Origin: Oscillospiraceae bacterium
GTDB taxonomy: Bacteria; Bacillota; Clostridia; Oscillospirales; Ruminococcaceae
Length of the DNA stretch: 64,000 nt
NCBI GenBank assembly: GCA_017415165.1
Contig: JAFQIY010000043.1
Span: forward strand, 1-64,000
Direction: 5' to 3'
This document shows positions 8,982 to 17,978 of this stretch, piece by piece. The notes beneath the pieces are model-generated. The model saw only the letters and a program-made list of their open reading frames with translations. It was not told where the DNA came from and did not search any database. Both the position numbers and the translations under genes were made by a program. Every line of letters starts with the position of its first letter. Position 1 is the first letter of the stretch.

Positions 8982-9082
8982 AATACAATACTGCCACCGG
9001 GTAGAAAAGTGATGAATTGAAATTCAGCACTTGCCCCACATCGTTAGGTCTTTGAAGATGTGGGGCAGGTGCTTTTGTTTTT
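8982..9082 (+). promoter_or_regulatory. Terminator/antiterminator leader of pnuC
   Basis: A perfect 17-bp hairpin, AGCACTTGCCCCACATC (9026-9042) with GATGTGGGGCAGGTGCT (9057-9073), is followed by TTTTGTTTTT: an intrinsic terminator ending just before the ribosome site GAAGGAGA. Upstream, AAGTG-a-TGAAT (from 9007) can pair with ATTCA-g-CACTT (to 9032), using the 5' arm of the terminator, so the two structures exclude each other. A GCCACCGGGTAG segment precedes them. This is the layout of a riboswitch or attenuator. I do not recognise the class; a ligand related to the PnuC cargo (nicotinamide riboside or NAD+) is inference. Confidence 0.7.
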
Positions 9083-9096
9083 GAAGGAGAATGTCT

Positions 9097-9798
9097 ATGC
9101 TTCATAATCCATTTTCAGGACTTAAAAAACGTGAGAGGTGCCTGTGGATAATTTCGCTTATTGTTGTTGCAGTGTCAAATATACTTGCAGGCAAAGCAGA
9201 CCCCGTAACCCTTTCCGCAACACTCATAGGTGTAACAGCTTTGATTTTTGTGGCAAGGGGGGACGTGTGGGGACAAATTCTCACCGTTGTTTTCAGTGTA
9301 CTGTATGCAATCACGTCCTATAGCTTCCGATATTACGGAGAAATGATTACCTATATGGGAATGACAGCACCGATTGCCGTTTTTTCTATCATAACCTGGC
9401 TGAAAAACCCAAGCGCCGAGGAAAAGAATACCGTGCACATAAGCAGACTCAACCGCAGGACAGCCGTGATAATGGTATTTTCCTGTGCGGCAGTCACAGC
9501 CGTTTTCGGATATGTACTGAAAATTCTGGATACACCTAATCTTATAATAAGTATAATTTCAATCGTCACAAGCTACCTTGCTTCGTATCTTATGATGTAC
9601 CGCAACTCATATTACGCCCTTGCTTACGCCGCAAATGACGTGGTGCTGATTATACTCTGGGTGCTTGCATCAATGGACAATATCTCATATCTGCCTATGA
9701 TAGCCTGCTTTGCAATGTTTCTCGCAAATGATATCTACGGATTTGTAAGCTGGAAAAAGCGTGAAAAGAGACAGCGTAAAGCTTATTGTGAAAATTGA
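9097..9798 (+). CDS. pnuC: PnuC-type vitamin (nicotinamide riboside) transporter
   Basis: 233 residues, seven or so membrane helices. The C-terminal NDIYGFVSWKKREKRQ and the YLMMYRN...YALAYAANDVVLIILW stretch match the PnuC family of facilitative vitamin transporters. The family includes nicotinamide riboside (PnuC), thiamine (PnuT) and riboflavin (PnuX) carriers; the leader has no thiamine or flavin riboswitch motif I know, so nicotinamide riboside is the default guess. ATG 9097 is preferred to ATG 9091 because GGAGA ends at 9090, leaving a proper 6-base spacing only for 9097. Confidence 0.85.
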   Translation: MLHNPFSGLKKRERCLWIISLIVVAVSNILAGKADPVTLSATLIGVTALIFVARGDVWGQILTVVFSVLYAITSYSFRYYGEMITYMGMTAPIAVFSIITWLKNPSAEEKNTVHISRLNRRTAVIMVFSCAAVTAVFGYVLKILDTPNLIISIISIVTSYLASYLMMYRNSYYALAYAANDVVLIILWVLASMDNISYLPMIACFAMFLANDIYGFVSWKKREKRQRKAYCEN

Positions 9799-9853
9799 CG
9801 ATAAAGCGGCGCGAAATTTTACAGCTTATTGTGCAAGTAATTCAATAACACCC

Positions 9854-9882
9854 TTGACAAAATGAAAAAAATAGAGTAAAAT
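9854..9882 (+). promoter_or_regulatory. Chemoreceptor gene promoter
   Basis: Consensus TTGACA (9854-9859), 17-base spacer, TAAAAT (9877-9882), 43 bases before the start at 9926. Confidence 0.82.
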
Positions 9883-9925
9883 GAATAAAATACATTGTGA
9901 TGAGGCTCTTGAAAGGACTGTTTTT

Positions 9926-11863
9926 ATGAAATTGTCGAAATTAGGTAAATCAATTCTTATGGTTATCAATCCATTGATGATGGTGCTTGCTTTAGCAATA
10001 ACGGTATCATTCAGCGTTTTGTTTACCCACATCGAAACAAAGAATCTGAAGGAAACAGCATTGGTTGCTACCAACGTGCTCCAGCATAACCTGCAGTTTA
10101 TGGGTGAAGAATCTTCAATGATTGCTAAAATCCTTGCGGACGATATGAGCTTTGTTGAAGCTATTGATGCTAAGGATGAGACTAAAATGCTTGAAACCTG
10201 GAACAGCATTGAAAAGCCTGTGGGTATGTTTGGTGTATTCGTAAACAGTGACGGTATCATCTCGATGAAAACCGAAAACTGCAACCTCTCACCTGAGGGT
10301 ATTATGAATGCAATCGGTGCAAATAAAAACGGTCTTACCTCCGACAGTGAGCTTTATCTCTATTACAGAAGCGTTGAAAAGGTTGGCAAGGTTTCCATTA
10401 TTGTTGGTTATTCCTACAGCGACTTTGAAGCTGTTGACAACGTTAGGGAACAGACAGGAAGCCACGCTACTATTTTCTATGACGACAACAGTGCTGCTAC
10501 CCGTATTTCATCAACACTTATTGATGACGCAGGCGAAAGAGTTGTTGGTACAACTATGCTTGGCAATATTCGTGAAACTGTTATCACAAACGGCGAAGTT
10601 TATCAGGCTGAAACAGAGCTTTTCGGCGAAGAATATATGGCTACATATACCCCTCTCTATGACGAAAACGGCGTAATCAGAGGTGCATATTTCACAGGTA
10701 CTCCTACAGCAACAATGGTTCGTAACCGTAACTCTGCTGTAACTCTTGGAATAATTGTTGCAGCAGTTTGTCTTGTTGCTTCTGCAGTATTTGTTCTTAT
10801 TTATGTTCAGAAAAATATCGCTGCTCCTGTTGTAATGGTCAAGGATATGGCTGTTGAAATGGAACACGGCAACCTCCGCGATAACCCGGGAATTACACGC
10901 AAGCTCAGAAACGATGAAATCGGCGAACTTGCTTACGCTCTTGAATCTGCCATTGCAAAGCTTAACAGCTATGTAGGCGATATTTCCGAGCGTATGGACC
11001 ATATGTCACAGGGTAACTTCGGCTACGAGTCAGATGTCAACTACGCAGGTGACTTCATAAGAATCGGCGAGTCTGCTCAGGCTCTCCGCGAAAAGATGGG
11101 CGATGTAATCGAAAGCATCAACATTTCTGCCGATGAGGTTTACAGCGGTTCCGAACAGATTTCCAGCGGTGCGGAAACACTTGCCGAGGGTACAACCCGT
11201 CAGGCTGCCGCTTCCGAAGAGCTTTCAGCTTCTATTGCAGAAATCACTGAACAGATTACCCGTAACGCACAGAATACCGAGAAGGCAAAGGAACTTTCCG
11301 AAACTTCTCTCCGTATGGTAAATGACCAGAATGAACAGATTGCCGAAATGATTCAGGCAATGAACAATATTGAAACAAGCGCTTCCGAAATCAACAATAT
11401 TATCCAGACTATCGAGGATATCGCATTCCAGACCAATATTCTCGCCCTCAATGCAGCTGTTGAAGCAGCTCGTGCAGGCGAAGCAGGTAAGGGCTTTGCA
11501 GTTGTTGCTGATGAGGTAAGAAGCCTTGCAACAATGTCTGCAGAGGCTGCTCAGACAACCTCTAACCTTATTTCCACTTGTATCGAAGCAGTTAACAACG
11601 GTTCTGAAATTGCCCATACAACTGCTGAAACAATGACAAAGGTTATCGACATTACAAATGAAACCAACGAGCTTATTGATGGTATCGCCCAGCAGACCGT
11701 AAGACAGTCTGAGGCTGTCCAGCAGGTTAAGTCGGGTATCGATGAGATTTCCGAGGTCGTTCAGGAAAACAGTGCAACTGCCGAAGAAAGCGCAGCAAGC
11801 TGCGAGCAGCTCAACGCTCAGGCAATTACACTCAGAGACAAGATTTCTGTTTTCCATACATAA
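9926..11863 (+). CDS. Methyl-accepting chemotaxis protein
   Basis: 645 residues. Membrane helix 1 spans about 11-33, an extracellular Cache-like sensor follows to about 265 ([39 protein letters not shown]), and helix 2 covers about 272-295. A HAMP domain and a long coiled coil come next, with the invariant hairpin tip [23 protein letters not shown] and [10 protein letters not shown]. It signals to CheA/CheW at the membrane, so the organism is probably motile; the ligand is unknown. ATG 9926 is preferred, since GAAAGGA lies 8 bases before it, while the ORF's first ATG at 9881 overlaps the -10 box. Confidence 0.92.
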   Translation: MKLSKLGKSILMVINPLMMVLALAITVSFSVLFTHIETKNLKETALVATNVLQHNLQFMGEESSMIAKILADDMSFVEAIDAKDETKMLETWNSIEKPVGMFGVFVNSDGIISMKTENCNLSPEGIMNAIGANKNGLTSDSELYLYYRSVEKVGKVSIIVGYSYSDFEAVDNVREQTGSHATIFYDDNSAATRISSTLIDDAGERVVGTTMLGNIRETVITNGEVYQAETELFGEEYMATYTPLYDENGVIRGAYFTGTPTATMVRNRNSAVTLGIIVAAVCLVASAVFVLIYVQKNIAAPVVMVKDMAVEMEHGNLRDNPGITRKLRNDEIGELAYALESAIAKLNSYVGDISERMDHMSQGNFGYESDVNYAGDFIRIGESAQALREKMGDVIESINISADEVYSGSEQISSGAETLAEGTTRQAAASEELSASIAEITEQITRNAQNTEKAKELSETSLRMVNDQNEQIAEMIQAMNNIETSASEINNIIQTIEDIAFQTNILALNAAVEAARAGEAGKGFAVVADEVRSLATMSAEAAQTTSNLISTCIEAVNNGSEIAHTTAETMTKVIDITNETNELIDGIAQQTVRQSEAVQQVKSGIDEISEVVQENSATAEESAASCEQLNAQAITLRDKISVFHT

Positions 11864-11875
11864 TCATAGAATTCA

Positions 11876-11903
11876 AGGGTACCGAAATAAAATTCGGTGC
11901 CCT
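11876..11903 (+). terminator. Chemoreceptor terminator
   Basis: 11-bp stem AGGGTACCGAA/TTCGGTGCCCT (one G-T pair), 6-base loop, then GTTTTTGTT. Confidence 0.85.
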
Positions 11904-11941
11904 GTTTTTGTTGCTCAGAAAAATAAAAACGGAGGATTTTA

Positions 11942-13267
11942 ATGGAACACATAAAATTACAGGTAGGCGCATTAATAGTGCTGCTTTATATCGCCTTTAT
12001 CTATCTGCGTGAATGTAAAAAATATCACCGTTCGCTCACGGAAACACTCTTTGACGAACTGCTTGGACTTGGAGTTATCAGCGTAATCCTTGACGGCGCA
12101 ACAGCCTATACCGTCAATAATCCTACAATCGTGCACCCTGTTATAAATATGATTTTGCACGCCCTTTTCCTTGTAAGCCTGGACGCTGTAATTTTTGTGC
12201 TTTTCCTTTATATGCTCCACATTACTGAAATCTATCCGAAAAGCAGGAAAAATCAGGTTCTGCTGTTCCTGCCGTTTGTGCTGAACGTTATCGTTGTTAT
12301 CAGCTTTATCGGCGAGCTTGAATATGTCAAGGGCTCATACACGAACTATTCAATGGGCGTTTCAGCGTATACCTGTTATATAATGTCAGCTGTCTATATT
12401 ATTCTGACTGTAGCAACCTTTTTCAAAAGCTGGAGAAAAATCGAAAGTCACCGAAGAACAAGTATCCTCACATACCTTATAATCCTTGTTTTTGTGGCAA
12501 CAATTCAGATGATTTTCCCCGAATTCCTTATTACAAGTATTGCAGTAACAATTTTCATTCTCGGTATCTATATGAATCAGGAGGACCCCGCCCTCCGCGA
12601 ATTGTCGAAGTATCATAACGAAACGGTAATGAGCTTTGCCAACATCATAGAAAACCGTGACAATAACACGGGAGGACATATCAAGCGTACCGTGAGATAT
12701 GTGCGTCTGATAACCGAGGAGCTTCGCAGAAGGGACTACTACAGCGATATCCTTACAGACGAGTATGTGGCAAATCTTCTCAAAGCTGCTCCAATGCACG
12801 ATATCGGCAAAATTTCCGTGCCCGATGCAGTCCTGTGTAAGCCGGGCAGACTGACCGACGAGGAATTTGAACAGATGAAGCTTCACGCCGAAAAAGGCGG
12901 AGATATTATCCGTGAAACCTTCCGTAACCTTGGTAATGAGGAGTACCGTAAGGTTGCCTTTGAAGTAGCACGTTACCACCACGAAAAATGGAATGGCAAG
13001 GGCTACCCCGACGGACTTACCCGCAAGGAAATTCCGCTGTGCGCAAGAATTATGGCAGTAGCCGACGTGTTTGATGCAATTTCCGAGGACCGCTGCTACA
13101 GAGCAGCAATGCCAATGGATAAGTGCTTTGAAATCATCGCTCAGGGAAGCGGACAGGACTTTGACCCGCTTATTGCAGAGCTGTTTGTGGAAATCCGTGA
13201 CAAGGTCGAAGCAGCCCACGCAGACCTCGCAGGCAGCAGCGACGACGACGTGCACAAGCTGTTCTGA
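11942..13267 (+). CDS. Membrane HD-GYP c-di-GMP phosphodiesterase
   Basis: 441 residues. Six or so hydrophobic helices fill residues 1-215. A C-terminal HD-GYP domain follows: a helical ENRDNNTGGHIKRTVRY segment, the metal-binding HDIGKISVPDAVL, ARYHHEKWNGKGYPDGL with the GYP triad, and VADVFDAISEDRCYR. HD-GYP enzymes hydrolyse c-di-GMP to GMP, opposing the GGDEF protein at 4571. A GGAGG ribosome site lies 6 bases before the ATG. It follows the chemoreceptor gene behind a terminator, so co-expression would need read-through or its own promoter. Confidence 0.9.
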   Translation: MEHIKLQVGALIVLLYIAFIYLRECKKYHRSLTETLFDELLGLGVISVILDGATAYTVNNPTIVHPVINMILHALFLVSLDAVIFVLFLYMLHITEIYPKSRKNQVLLFLPFVLNVIVVISFIGELEYVKGSYTNYSMGVSAYTCYIMSAVYIILTVATFFKSWRKIESHRRTSILTYLIILVFVATIQMIFPEFLITSIAVTIFILGIYMNQEDPALRELSKYHNETVMSFANIIENRDNNTGGHIKRTVRYVRLITEELRRRDYYSDILTDEYVANLLKAAPMHDIGKISVPDAVLCKPGRLTDEEFEQMKLHAEKGGDIIRETFRNLGNEEYRKVAFEVARYHHEKWNGKGYPDGLTRKEIPLCARIMAVADVFDAISEDRCYRAAMPMDKCFEIIAQGSGQDFDPLIAELFVEIRDKVEAAHADLAGSSDDDVHKLF

Positions 13268-13384
13268 TTATACCAGTACAAATGTGTATTTGTTTTTGAA
13301 AGCAAACATATTATGACAACAACAGGAAATAATAATTATGTCTGAGACAGACTTCGAAATCAGAATATTTCAGGGGGAATAACT

Positions 13385-14317
13385 ATGTCAAATATTTATA
13401 TGTCAGTAGACCAGCTTATCGGCAGAACACCATTGCTTGAGCTTGCACACATCGAAAAAAATCTTGAACTGAACGCAAGAATTCTTGCAAAGCTTGAATA
13501 CCTGAACCCCGCAGGCTCAGTCAAGGACAGAGTCGGAAAGGCAATGATTGACGATGCGGAGGCAAGCGGAAGGCTTACTCCCGATTCGGTTATAATTGAG
13601 CCAACCTCAGGTAATACAGGTATCGGACTTGCCGCTGTAGCAGCTGCAAGAGGCTACAGAATAATAATTGTAATGCCCGAAACAATGTCCGTCGAGCGCA
13701 GACAGCTTATGAAAGCATACGGCGCAGAGCTTGTCCTCACAGACGGCTCAAAGGGGATGACAGGCGCAATTGCCAAAGCAGGGGAGCTTGCAAAGGAAAT
13801 CCCCAACAGCTTTATCCCGTCACAGTTTACAAACCCCGCAAACGCAAAAGCTCACGCTGAAACAACAGGTCCCGAAATATGGGAGGATACAGACGGAAAG
13901 GTCGATATTTTTGTCGCAGGCGTTGGTACAGGCGGTACAATAACAGGTACAGGTGAGTACCTCAAATCCAAAAATCCTGACGTGAAGATTGTTGCAGTCG
14001 AACCTGCATCTTCAGCTGTGCTTTCAACAGGCATCGCAGGTGCACATATGATACAGGGAATAGGTGCAGGCTTTGTGCCCGAGGTGCTGAATACGCAGAT
14101 TTACGATGAAATTATCGCTGTTTCAAATGAGGACGCCTTTGCAACAGGCAGACTTATTGGCAGAACCGAGGGCGTACTTGTGGGAATTTCCTCAGGTGCA
14201 GCAGCCTGGGCAGCAATTGAACTGGCAAAGCGCCCTGAAAATGAGGGCAAGAATATTGTAGTGCTTCTTCCTGATACGGGCGACAGATACCTGTCAACTC
14301 AGTTGTTTGCCGAATAA
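13385..14317 (+). CDS. cysK: Cysteine synthase (O-acetylserine sulfhydrylase)
   Basis: 310 residues, normal for CysK. The PLP lysine is in [14 protein letters not shown] near residue 46, the substrate loop is [12 protein letters not shown], and the phosphate-binding glycines are [16 protein letters not shown]. It makes cysteine from O-acetylserine and sulfide in the cytoplasm. AGGGGG sits 9 bases before the ATG. No partner cysE is adjacent. The 117-base upstream spacer shows no T-box or SAM box that I can recognise. Confidence 0.93.
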   Translation: MSNIYMSVDQLIGRTPLLELAHIEKNLELNARILAKLEYLNPAGSVKDRVGKAMIDDAEASGRLTPDSVIIEPTSGNTGIGLAAVAAARGYRIIIVMPETMSVERRQLMKAYGAELVLTDGSKGMTGAIAKAGELAKEIPNSFIPSQFTNPANAKAHAETTGPEIWEDTDGKVDIFVAGVGTGGTITGTGEYLKSKNPDVKIVAVEPASSAVLSTGIAGAHMIQGIGAGFVPEVLNTQIYDEIIAVSNEDAFATGRLIGRTEGVLVGISSGAAAWAAIELAKRPENEGKNIVVLLPDTGDRYLSTQLFAE

Positions 14318-14332
14318 AGTATGGATTTTAGT

Positions 14333-14356
14333 TTGTCGAAAAAGACTTTTCGACAA
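14333..14356 (+). terminator. Hairpin after cysK
   Basis: Perfect 10-bp stem TTGTCGAAAA/TTTTCGACAA with a 4-base loop, 15 bases past the cysK stop. No T-run follows, so it may be an RNA-stabilising hairpin rather than the terminator. The stem arms also match a Spo0A-box core (TGTCGAA). Confidence 0.5.
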
Positions 14357-14364
14357 TGAATATT

Positions 14365-14460
14365 GAATAATGAAGAATGAATAATTAAGGAATTGCCTTC
14401 GGCAATAATATAAAAAATGTCCGCAAAGCGGACACCTTAATTATTCACTATTCATTATTC
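14365..14460. repeat. 96-bp palindromic (MITE-like) element
   Basis: Terminal inverted arms of 26 bases (14365-14390 and 14435-14460) match at 24 of 26 positions. The centre holds two more hairpins, TGCC-TTC-GGCA and GTCCGC-AAA-GCGGAC. There is no ORF. The layout is that of a short non-coding dispersed palindrome; only one copy is visible in this window. Confidence 0.65.
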
Positions 14461-14496
14461 TTTTTTCATTAGCCTGTCGAGTTTATCGATAGGCTC

Positions 14497-14523
14497 AAAT
14501 CCCCTCTGATACAGAGGGGATTT
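14497..14523 (+). terminator. Terminator, convergent side of cysK
   Basis: Perfect 11-bp stem AAATCCCCTCT/AGAGGGGATTT with a 5-base loop, followed by ATTTATG. A second hairpin, AGCCTGTCGA/TCGATAGGCT, precedes it at 14471-14495. Confidence 0.7.
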
Positions 14524-14623
14524 ATTTATGCAGAAATAAACAATATCTGATGCGTATAGAACACCGTCAATTCGTTTTAGTACTATAAATTGAAATGTCT
14601 ATGTGCTCCATAAGCATTTCAGT

Positions 14624-15055
14624 TTATTCAAGTATTTTTAGTCCCTGGTCGTACAAAGCACAGTTTGTTTCGTTGAAGCTAAAGCCCTTTTTCACAGAAA
14701 AAATAATTGCCGCATCTCTCAGGTCGCGAGCATAAAGAGGACGCAAGCCTGCATATTTAAGCAGTTTTTGCAGCTGCTCAAAATCAAGTCCCATTCCTAT
14801 TGCAATTGAAATCAGCTTGTCACGGGATGGTATTTTCCTGCCTTCGAATATCTGATAAACATAGGCACGGTTTAAATTAGTGTGCTTGATTATGTCAGCT
14901 TTCCTGCAACCTGTTTCCTCGATAAGCTTTTGGAGATGTTCTGAAAGCTTTGTATCAGAAATAAGAATATCGTCATTTTTTTCTATGTAGTCACTGAATT
15001 TGTCAATATCTGAAAGCTGATTTTCAAGTTCAGATGTTTTTATTTGTTTAACCAT
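14624..15055 (-). CDS. XRE-family regulator of a kinase cassette
   Basis: 143 residues. A helix-turn-helix of XRE type lies at about 50-100 (EETGCRKADIIKHTNLNRAYVYQIFEGRKIPS), flanked by an N-terminal acidic arm and a C-terminal segment, KYAGLRPLYARDLRDAAIIFSVKKG. This longer layout is common for clostridial regulators encoded next to membrane Ser/Thr kinases. Here the divergent neighbour on the plus side is only a kinase relic (15100-15195), so this protein may have lost its partner. Ribosome site GAGGA before ATG 15055. Confidence 0.75.
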   Translation of the reverse strand: MVKQIKTSELENQLSDIDKFSDYIEKNDDILISDTKLSEHLQKLIEETGCRKADIIKHTNLNRAYVYQIFEGRKIPSRDKLISIAIGMGLDFEQLQKLLKYAGLRPLYARDLRDAAIIFSVKKGFSFNETNCALYDQGLKILE

Positions 15056-15087
15056 AAATATATCCTCATTTGCATTTTTTGACGGTT

Positions 15088-15215
15088 TATGTTAATATAA
15101 TACCATCAAGAAAATAAAAAATCAACTGTTTAAAGAATTAAAATTATGGAATATCAGGTTATTGACGTGTTTGATACAGGTTCAAAAGTATAGCTGACAG
15201 CTAACCAAAAATATT
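15088..15215 (+). pseudogene. Relic of a second kinase gene
   Basis: The DNA matches both ends of the intact kinase gene at 15796 with the middle missing. 15090-15150 resembles 15740-15800, including ATCAACTGTTT and the start codon: ATG at 15146 gives MEYQVIDVFDTG against MTYQIIKELDVD. After 12 codons it joins TTCAAAAGTATAGCTGACAG-CTAACCAAAAA, which matches the 3' end and flank of the intact gene (17453-17495). It appears to be a paralogue reduced by a deletion of about 1.6 kb. Confidence 0.7.
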
Positions 15216-15257
15216 TGAAATCGGATATAATAAAGTTTGGCTCTTTTAAGTAAGTTG

Positions 15258-15608
15258 TCATTTTTTATATATTTCGGCAATACCCTCGACGATTTCTGCA
15301 ATCTTCACAGCAGACTCATCGTCAATTCCTGCAAGAGCGTTTTCAATACGGTGGAGCGCTTCTCCCGAGGTCGGCTTTACTTCAATTTCGAAATTCAGCA
15401 ATTCATAAACAGGTATTTTCAGACCGCCGCAGATTTTGCTGAGAGTGTCAATTGTGGGACACTTCTCACCTCTTTCGATTTTACCAAGATATGCAGGGTG
15501 CATACCCGAATTCAGGGCAAGACTTTCCTGACTTAATCCTCGCTCTGCACGAAAATCACGAATTCTTGCACCAACCTTTATTGCCAGTTCTTCACGTTCA
15601 ATACTCAT
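15258..15608 (-). CDS. XRE-family transcriptional regulator
   Basis: 116 residues. The N-terminal XRE helix-turn-helix spans about 10-65 (VGARIRDFRAERGLSQESLALNSGMHPAYLGKIERGEKCPT), followed by a helical tail. It is divergent from the kinase gene at 15796, with 187 bases between, and very probably controls it; no operator could be singled out. Starts further downstream are less likely, as the methionine at 15608 begins MSIEREELAIK just before the first helix. Confidence 0.8.
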   Translation of the reverse strand: MSIEREELAIKVGARIRDFRAERGLSQESLALNSGMHPAYLGKIERGEKCPTIDTLSKICGGLKIPVYELLNFEIEVKPTSGEALHRIENALAGIDDESAVKIAEIVEGIAEIYKK

Positions 15609-15795
15609 ATTACACCGCCAATCCGTTCTTTAGATATTATTACTTTATACCCTATCGGTTATTTATTCAAATATCTTTATGGTAGATAATTGAATATCTT
15701 TAAGGATTGTGACAGCGTAAATATAAAGTAAGGAAAATTATGCTATCATAATAACATCACAAAAGAAAAAATCAACTGTTTTAAGGATTTTAAGT

Positions 15796-17466
15796 ATGAC
15801 ATACCAAATTATCAAAGAGCTTGACGTTGATGAAAACAGCATTGTTGAGCTTGTCAAAGACACGAGGGGACAACGCTTTGTACGGCGTATTATGCGTGGC
15901 AAGGTTGATGTTTATCTTGCTTTGCATAAACATTCACATCGTTTCCTCCCTGAAATTGAAGCCGCAGAATTTGACGGCGACAATACTGTTATAGTTGAAG
16001 AATATATTGAAAACATCGGAGATTTATCCTGCCTTGACGGTGAAGATGAAATTATCTGTGCTTTCTGTGAGCTATGTGAGGCGTTGGAATTTATTCACAG
16101 CCAAGGTATTATTCACCGTGACATAAAGCCGTCGAATGTACTTGTCGCAAATGACGGGCATATTCGCCTTATTGACTTTGATGCGGCAAGACTGTATAAG
16201 GCTGATGTCTCAAACGATACTCGATATCTTGGCACGAAAGGCTATGCCGCACCTGAGCAGTTCGGGTTCAGCCAGACAGACTGTACTGCGGATATTTATG
16301 CTCTTGGTGTAACAATGAAAACTGTTATGGGCAATCTTGCGCAAAGCAGGAAATATCGTGAAATAATACGGAAATGTACGGAGTTTGACCCTGTAAACAG
16401 GTATCAGAGAGCGGCGGCAGTAAGACGAAGCCTGCGGTTCGGCAAAGTGCGGACAGCTGTTGAAATTGCAGTTGCGGCAGTGGTTCTGATTGGCGCGGTA
16501 ATATTTGCTTCAGCACTGAACAAGTCTGTGGACACTGACGAAAATATTTCTGTTGATACAACAGCTTCTGTAGCTGTTACAGAAGCTGTGCCTGAGGGTG
16601 CGTACAAATTTGTTTCTCCGGGTGAAGAAAACAAAACGGAAGCTGCTGCAAATGGTCATATCAGAGATATTGATTTGGAGGGACGCTGGATTACGGTAAA
16701 GGAGCTTGACGACTTCGGACAGGCAGCCATTGAGCAATGGATTGACGAAGAAAGTGACACTTTTCTGTATGACGATACCCTTGACCTCCAATATATTGAC
16801 TTTTATTACGGTGGTACATATTATGCGTATTATTTGCTGCACTCAGAAACAAACAAGTGGAATTACGGCGAAATCAAATACAGTATTTCTCCTGATACTG
16901 AAAAAACGTTGTCCTACTATATCTACCGAATTGACGGACAAGATTGTTTATTCCTTGAAAAGAAAGACGGTAATGGCTGTTATGTGCTGAAAAAGGACGT
17001 CAGAGAATATGTTTCGCCTCAGGACTCCTCAAGGATTGCAGATGTTATGTATGATATTCCCGAAACAGATGAGTACGGAAATATTAAATATCACAGCAGT
17101 CTTACCAAGGAATACGAATTCGTCAATGACCCTGACCTGATTGGTGAATGGGTCGGAGTGGACTATATTGATACATATGATGTGACGTGGATTTATAACG
17201 AAAATATGGATACCACTGATTTATGGTACAAAAAAATTGATTTCAGAGACGACGGCAGCTGTACATATTATCTCGGTGAGGATATGAAGCAGGCTGCCCA
17301 TAAGTGGACTTACGGGCTGGTGATTCCTGAAGATGGCACAGATATAAAGAGTTATATGATTTATAATATCAATGGTGAGGATTACCTTTATATTGAAAAC
17401 AGAGTCAGCAATCCTTCATCCCTCAATGGCTTTGACAGCGGATACTATATTTTCAAAAGGGGATAA
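15796..17466 (+). CDS. Transmembrane Ser/Thr protein kinase with duplicated outer domain
   Basis: 556 residues. The cytoplasmic kinase domain (1-210) has the catalytic loop HRDIKPSNVLV near 110, LIDFDAAR with DFD in place of DFG, and GTKGYAAPEQFG. The beta-3 position reads FVRRIM, with Arg where the ATP-contacting Lys is expected, and the Gly-rich loop is poor. One membrane helix lies at about 222-240. The outer part has two homologous ~110-residue modules: LEGRWITVKELDDFG... and LIGEWVGVDYIDTYD..., each with a W-x-YG and a closing YY/CYxxK(K/R) segment, looking like small beta-barrels. It probably senses an outer ligand. Signalling partners are unknown. Confidence 0.8.
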   Translation: MTYQIIKELDVDENSIVELVKDTRGQRFVRRIMRGKVDVYLALHKHSHRFLPEIEAAEFDGDNTVIVEEYIENIGDLSCLDGEDEIICAFCELCEALEFIHSQGIIHRDIKPSNVLVANDGHIRLIDFDAARLYKADVSNDTRYLGTKGYAAPEQFGFSQTDCTADIYALGVTMKTVMGNLAQSRKYREIIRKCTEFDPVNRYQRAAAVRRSLRFGKVRTAVEIAVAAVVLIGAVIFASALNKSVDTDENISVDTTASVAVTEAVPEGAYKFVSPGEENKTEAAANGHIRDIDLEGRWITVKELDDFGQAAIEQWIDEESDTFLYDDTLDLQYIDFYYGGTYYAYYLLHSETNKWNYGEIKYSISPDTEKTLSYYIYRIDGQDCLFLEKKDGNGCYVLKKDVREYVSPQDSSRIADVMYDIPETDEYGNIKYHSSLTKEYEFVNDPDLIGEWVGVDYIDTYDVTWIYNENMDTTDLWYKKIDFRDDGSCTYYLGEDMKQAAHKWTYGLVIPEDGTDIKSYMIYNINGEDYLYIENRVSNPSSLNGFDSGYYIFKRG

Positions 17467-17500
17467 AAGTATAGCTGACAGCTAACCAAAAAACATTTAA

Positions 17501-17539
17501 AATCGTGTATGCTATGTAGTAAGCATACACGATTTTTTT
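17501..17539 (+). terminator. Kinase gene terminator
   Basis: Perfect 13-bp stem AATCGTGTATGCT/AGCATACACGATT with an 8-base loop and a T7 run. The next gene's ribosome site follows at once. Confidence 0.9.
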
Positions 17540-17552
17540 ATGGAGTGATGTT

Positions 17553-17711
17553 ATGAAGGATGAAATGCAGATAAACAAGTTCTTTGACAATCTCAGCTCA
17601 ATTGCACAACAGCTTGAATTGATGGTGGAGAACGGTACACCGCTTCCTAAGGGGGCGGCAGAGAAGGTTGCGGAGTTTAATGATGTTATACAGAGGTTGA
17701 ATGGAAAATGA
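17553..17711 (+). CDS. Small 52-residue protein, unknown
   Basis: Begins MKDEMQINKFFDNLSSIAQQ and ends NDVIQRLNGK. It is predicted helical, with an amphipathic first half and a PLPKGAAEKVAEF turn and helix. GGAGTG lies 7 bases before the ATG. It comes straight after the kinase terminator. Function not recognised. Confidence 0.55.
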   Translation: MKDEMQINKFFDNLSSIAQQLELMVENGTPLPKGAAEKVAEFNDVIQRLNGK

Positions 17712-17764
17712 GATACTAAGGAATTATAATCCATAAAAAGTTTATTTTGTATACCCTAAAAGTC

Positions 17765-17793
17765 TTGACGCGCAACTTAATTTGTGGTATAAT
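17765..17793 (+). promoter_or_regulatory. Promoter of the lipoprotein region
   Basis: TTGACG (17765-17770), 17-base spacer, TATAAT (17788-17793). Confidence 0.78.
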
Positions 17794-17851
17794 AACAAAA
17801 AATATTTAATTCAATAAAATGTTTTAGGCGAAATGACGAAGGGACACTGCT

Positions 17852-17959
17852 ATGGAAGATAATAAAAATTATTCAGAAGGTAAAAGATTATTTCAGTTAA
17901 GTAAAGAGACAGATGAAAAACAAGATTTGAAAAGTTCTATTATATGTGTGTTTAATTAG
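17852..17959 (+). CDS. Possible 35-residue peptide
   Basis: ATG 17852 opens MEDNKNYSEGKRLFQLSKET and closes at TAG 17957-17959. It is the first ORF after the promoter at 17765, with GAAGGG 9 bases or so upstream. It could equally be the remnant of a longer gene. No family recognised. Confidence 0.3.
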   Translation: MEDNKNYSEGKRLFQLSKETDEKQDLKSSIICVFN

Positions 17960-17978
17960 TATTTGAAGGGAAGATATT

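Noticed and set aside
8982-9082. Naming the pnuC leader a known riboswitch class
   Set aside because: I could not align it by eye to a class consensus, so only the terminator/antiterminator layout is claimed.
13268-13384. T-box or SAM riboswitch before cysK
   Set aside because: No conserved core motif (TGGNACC or SAM-box elements) is seen in the 117-base spacer.
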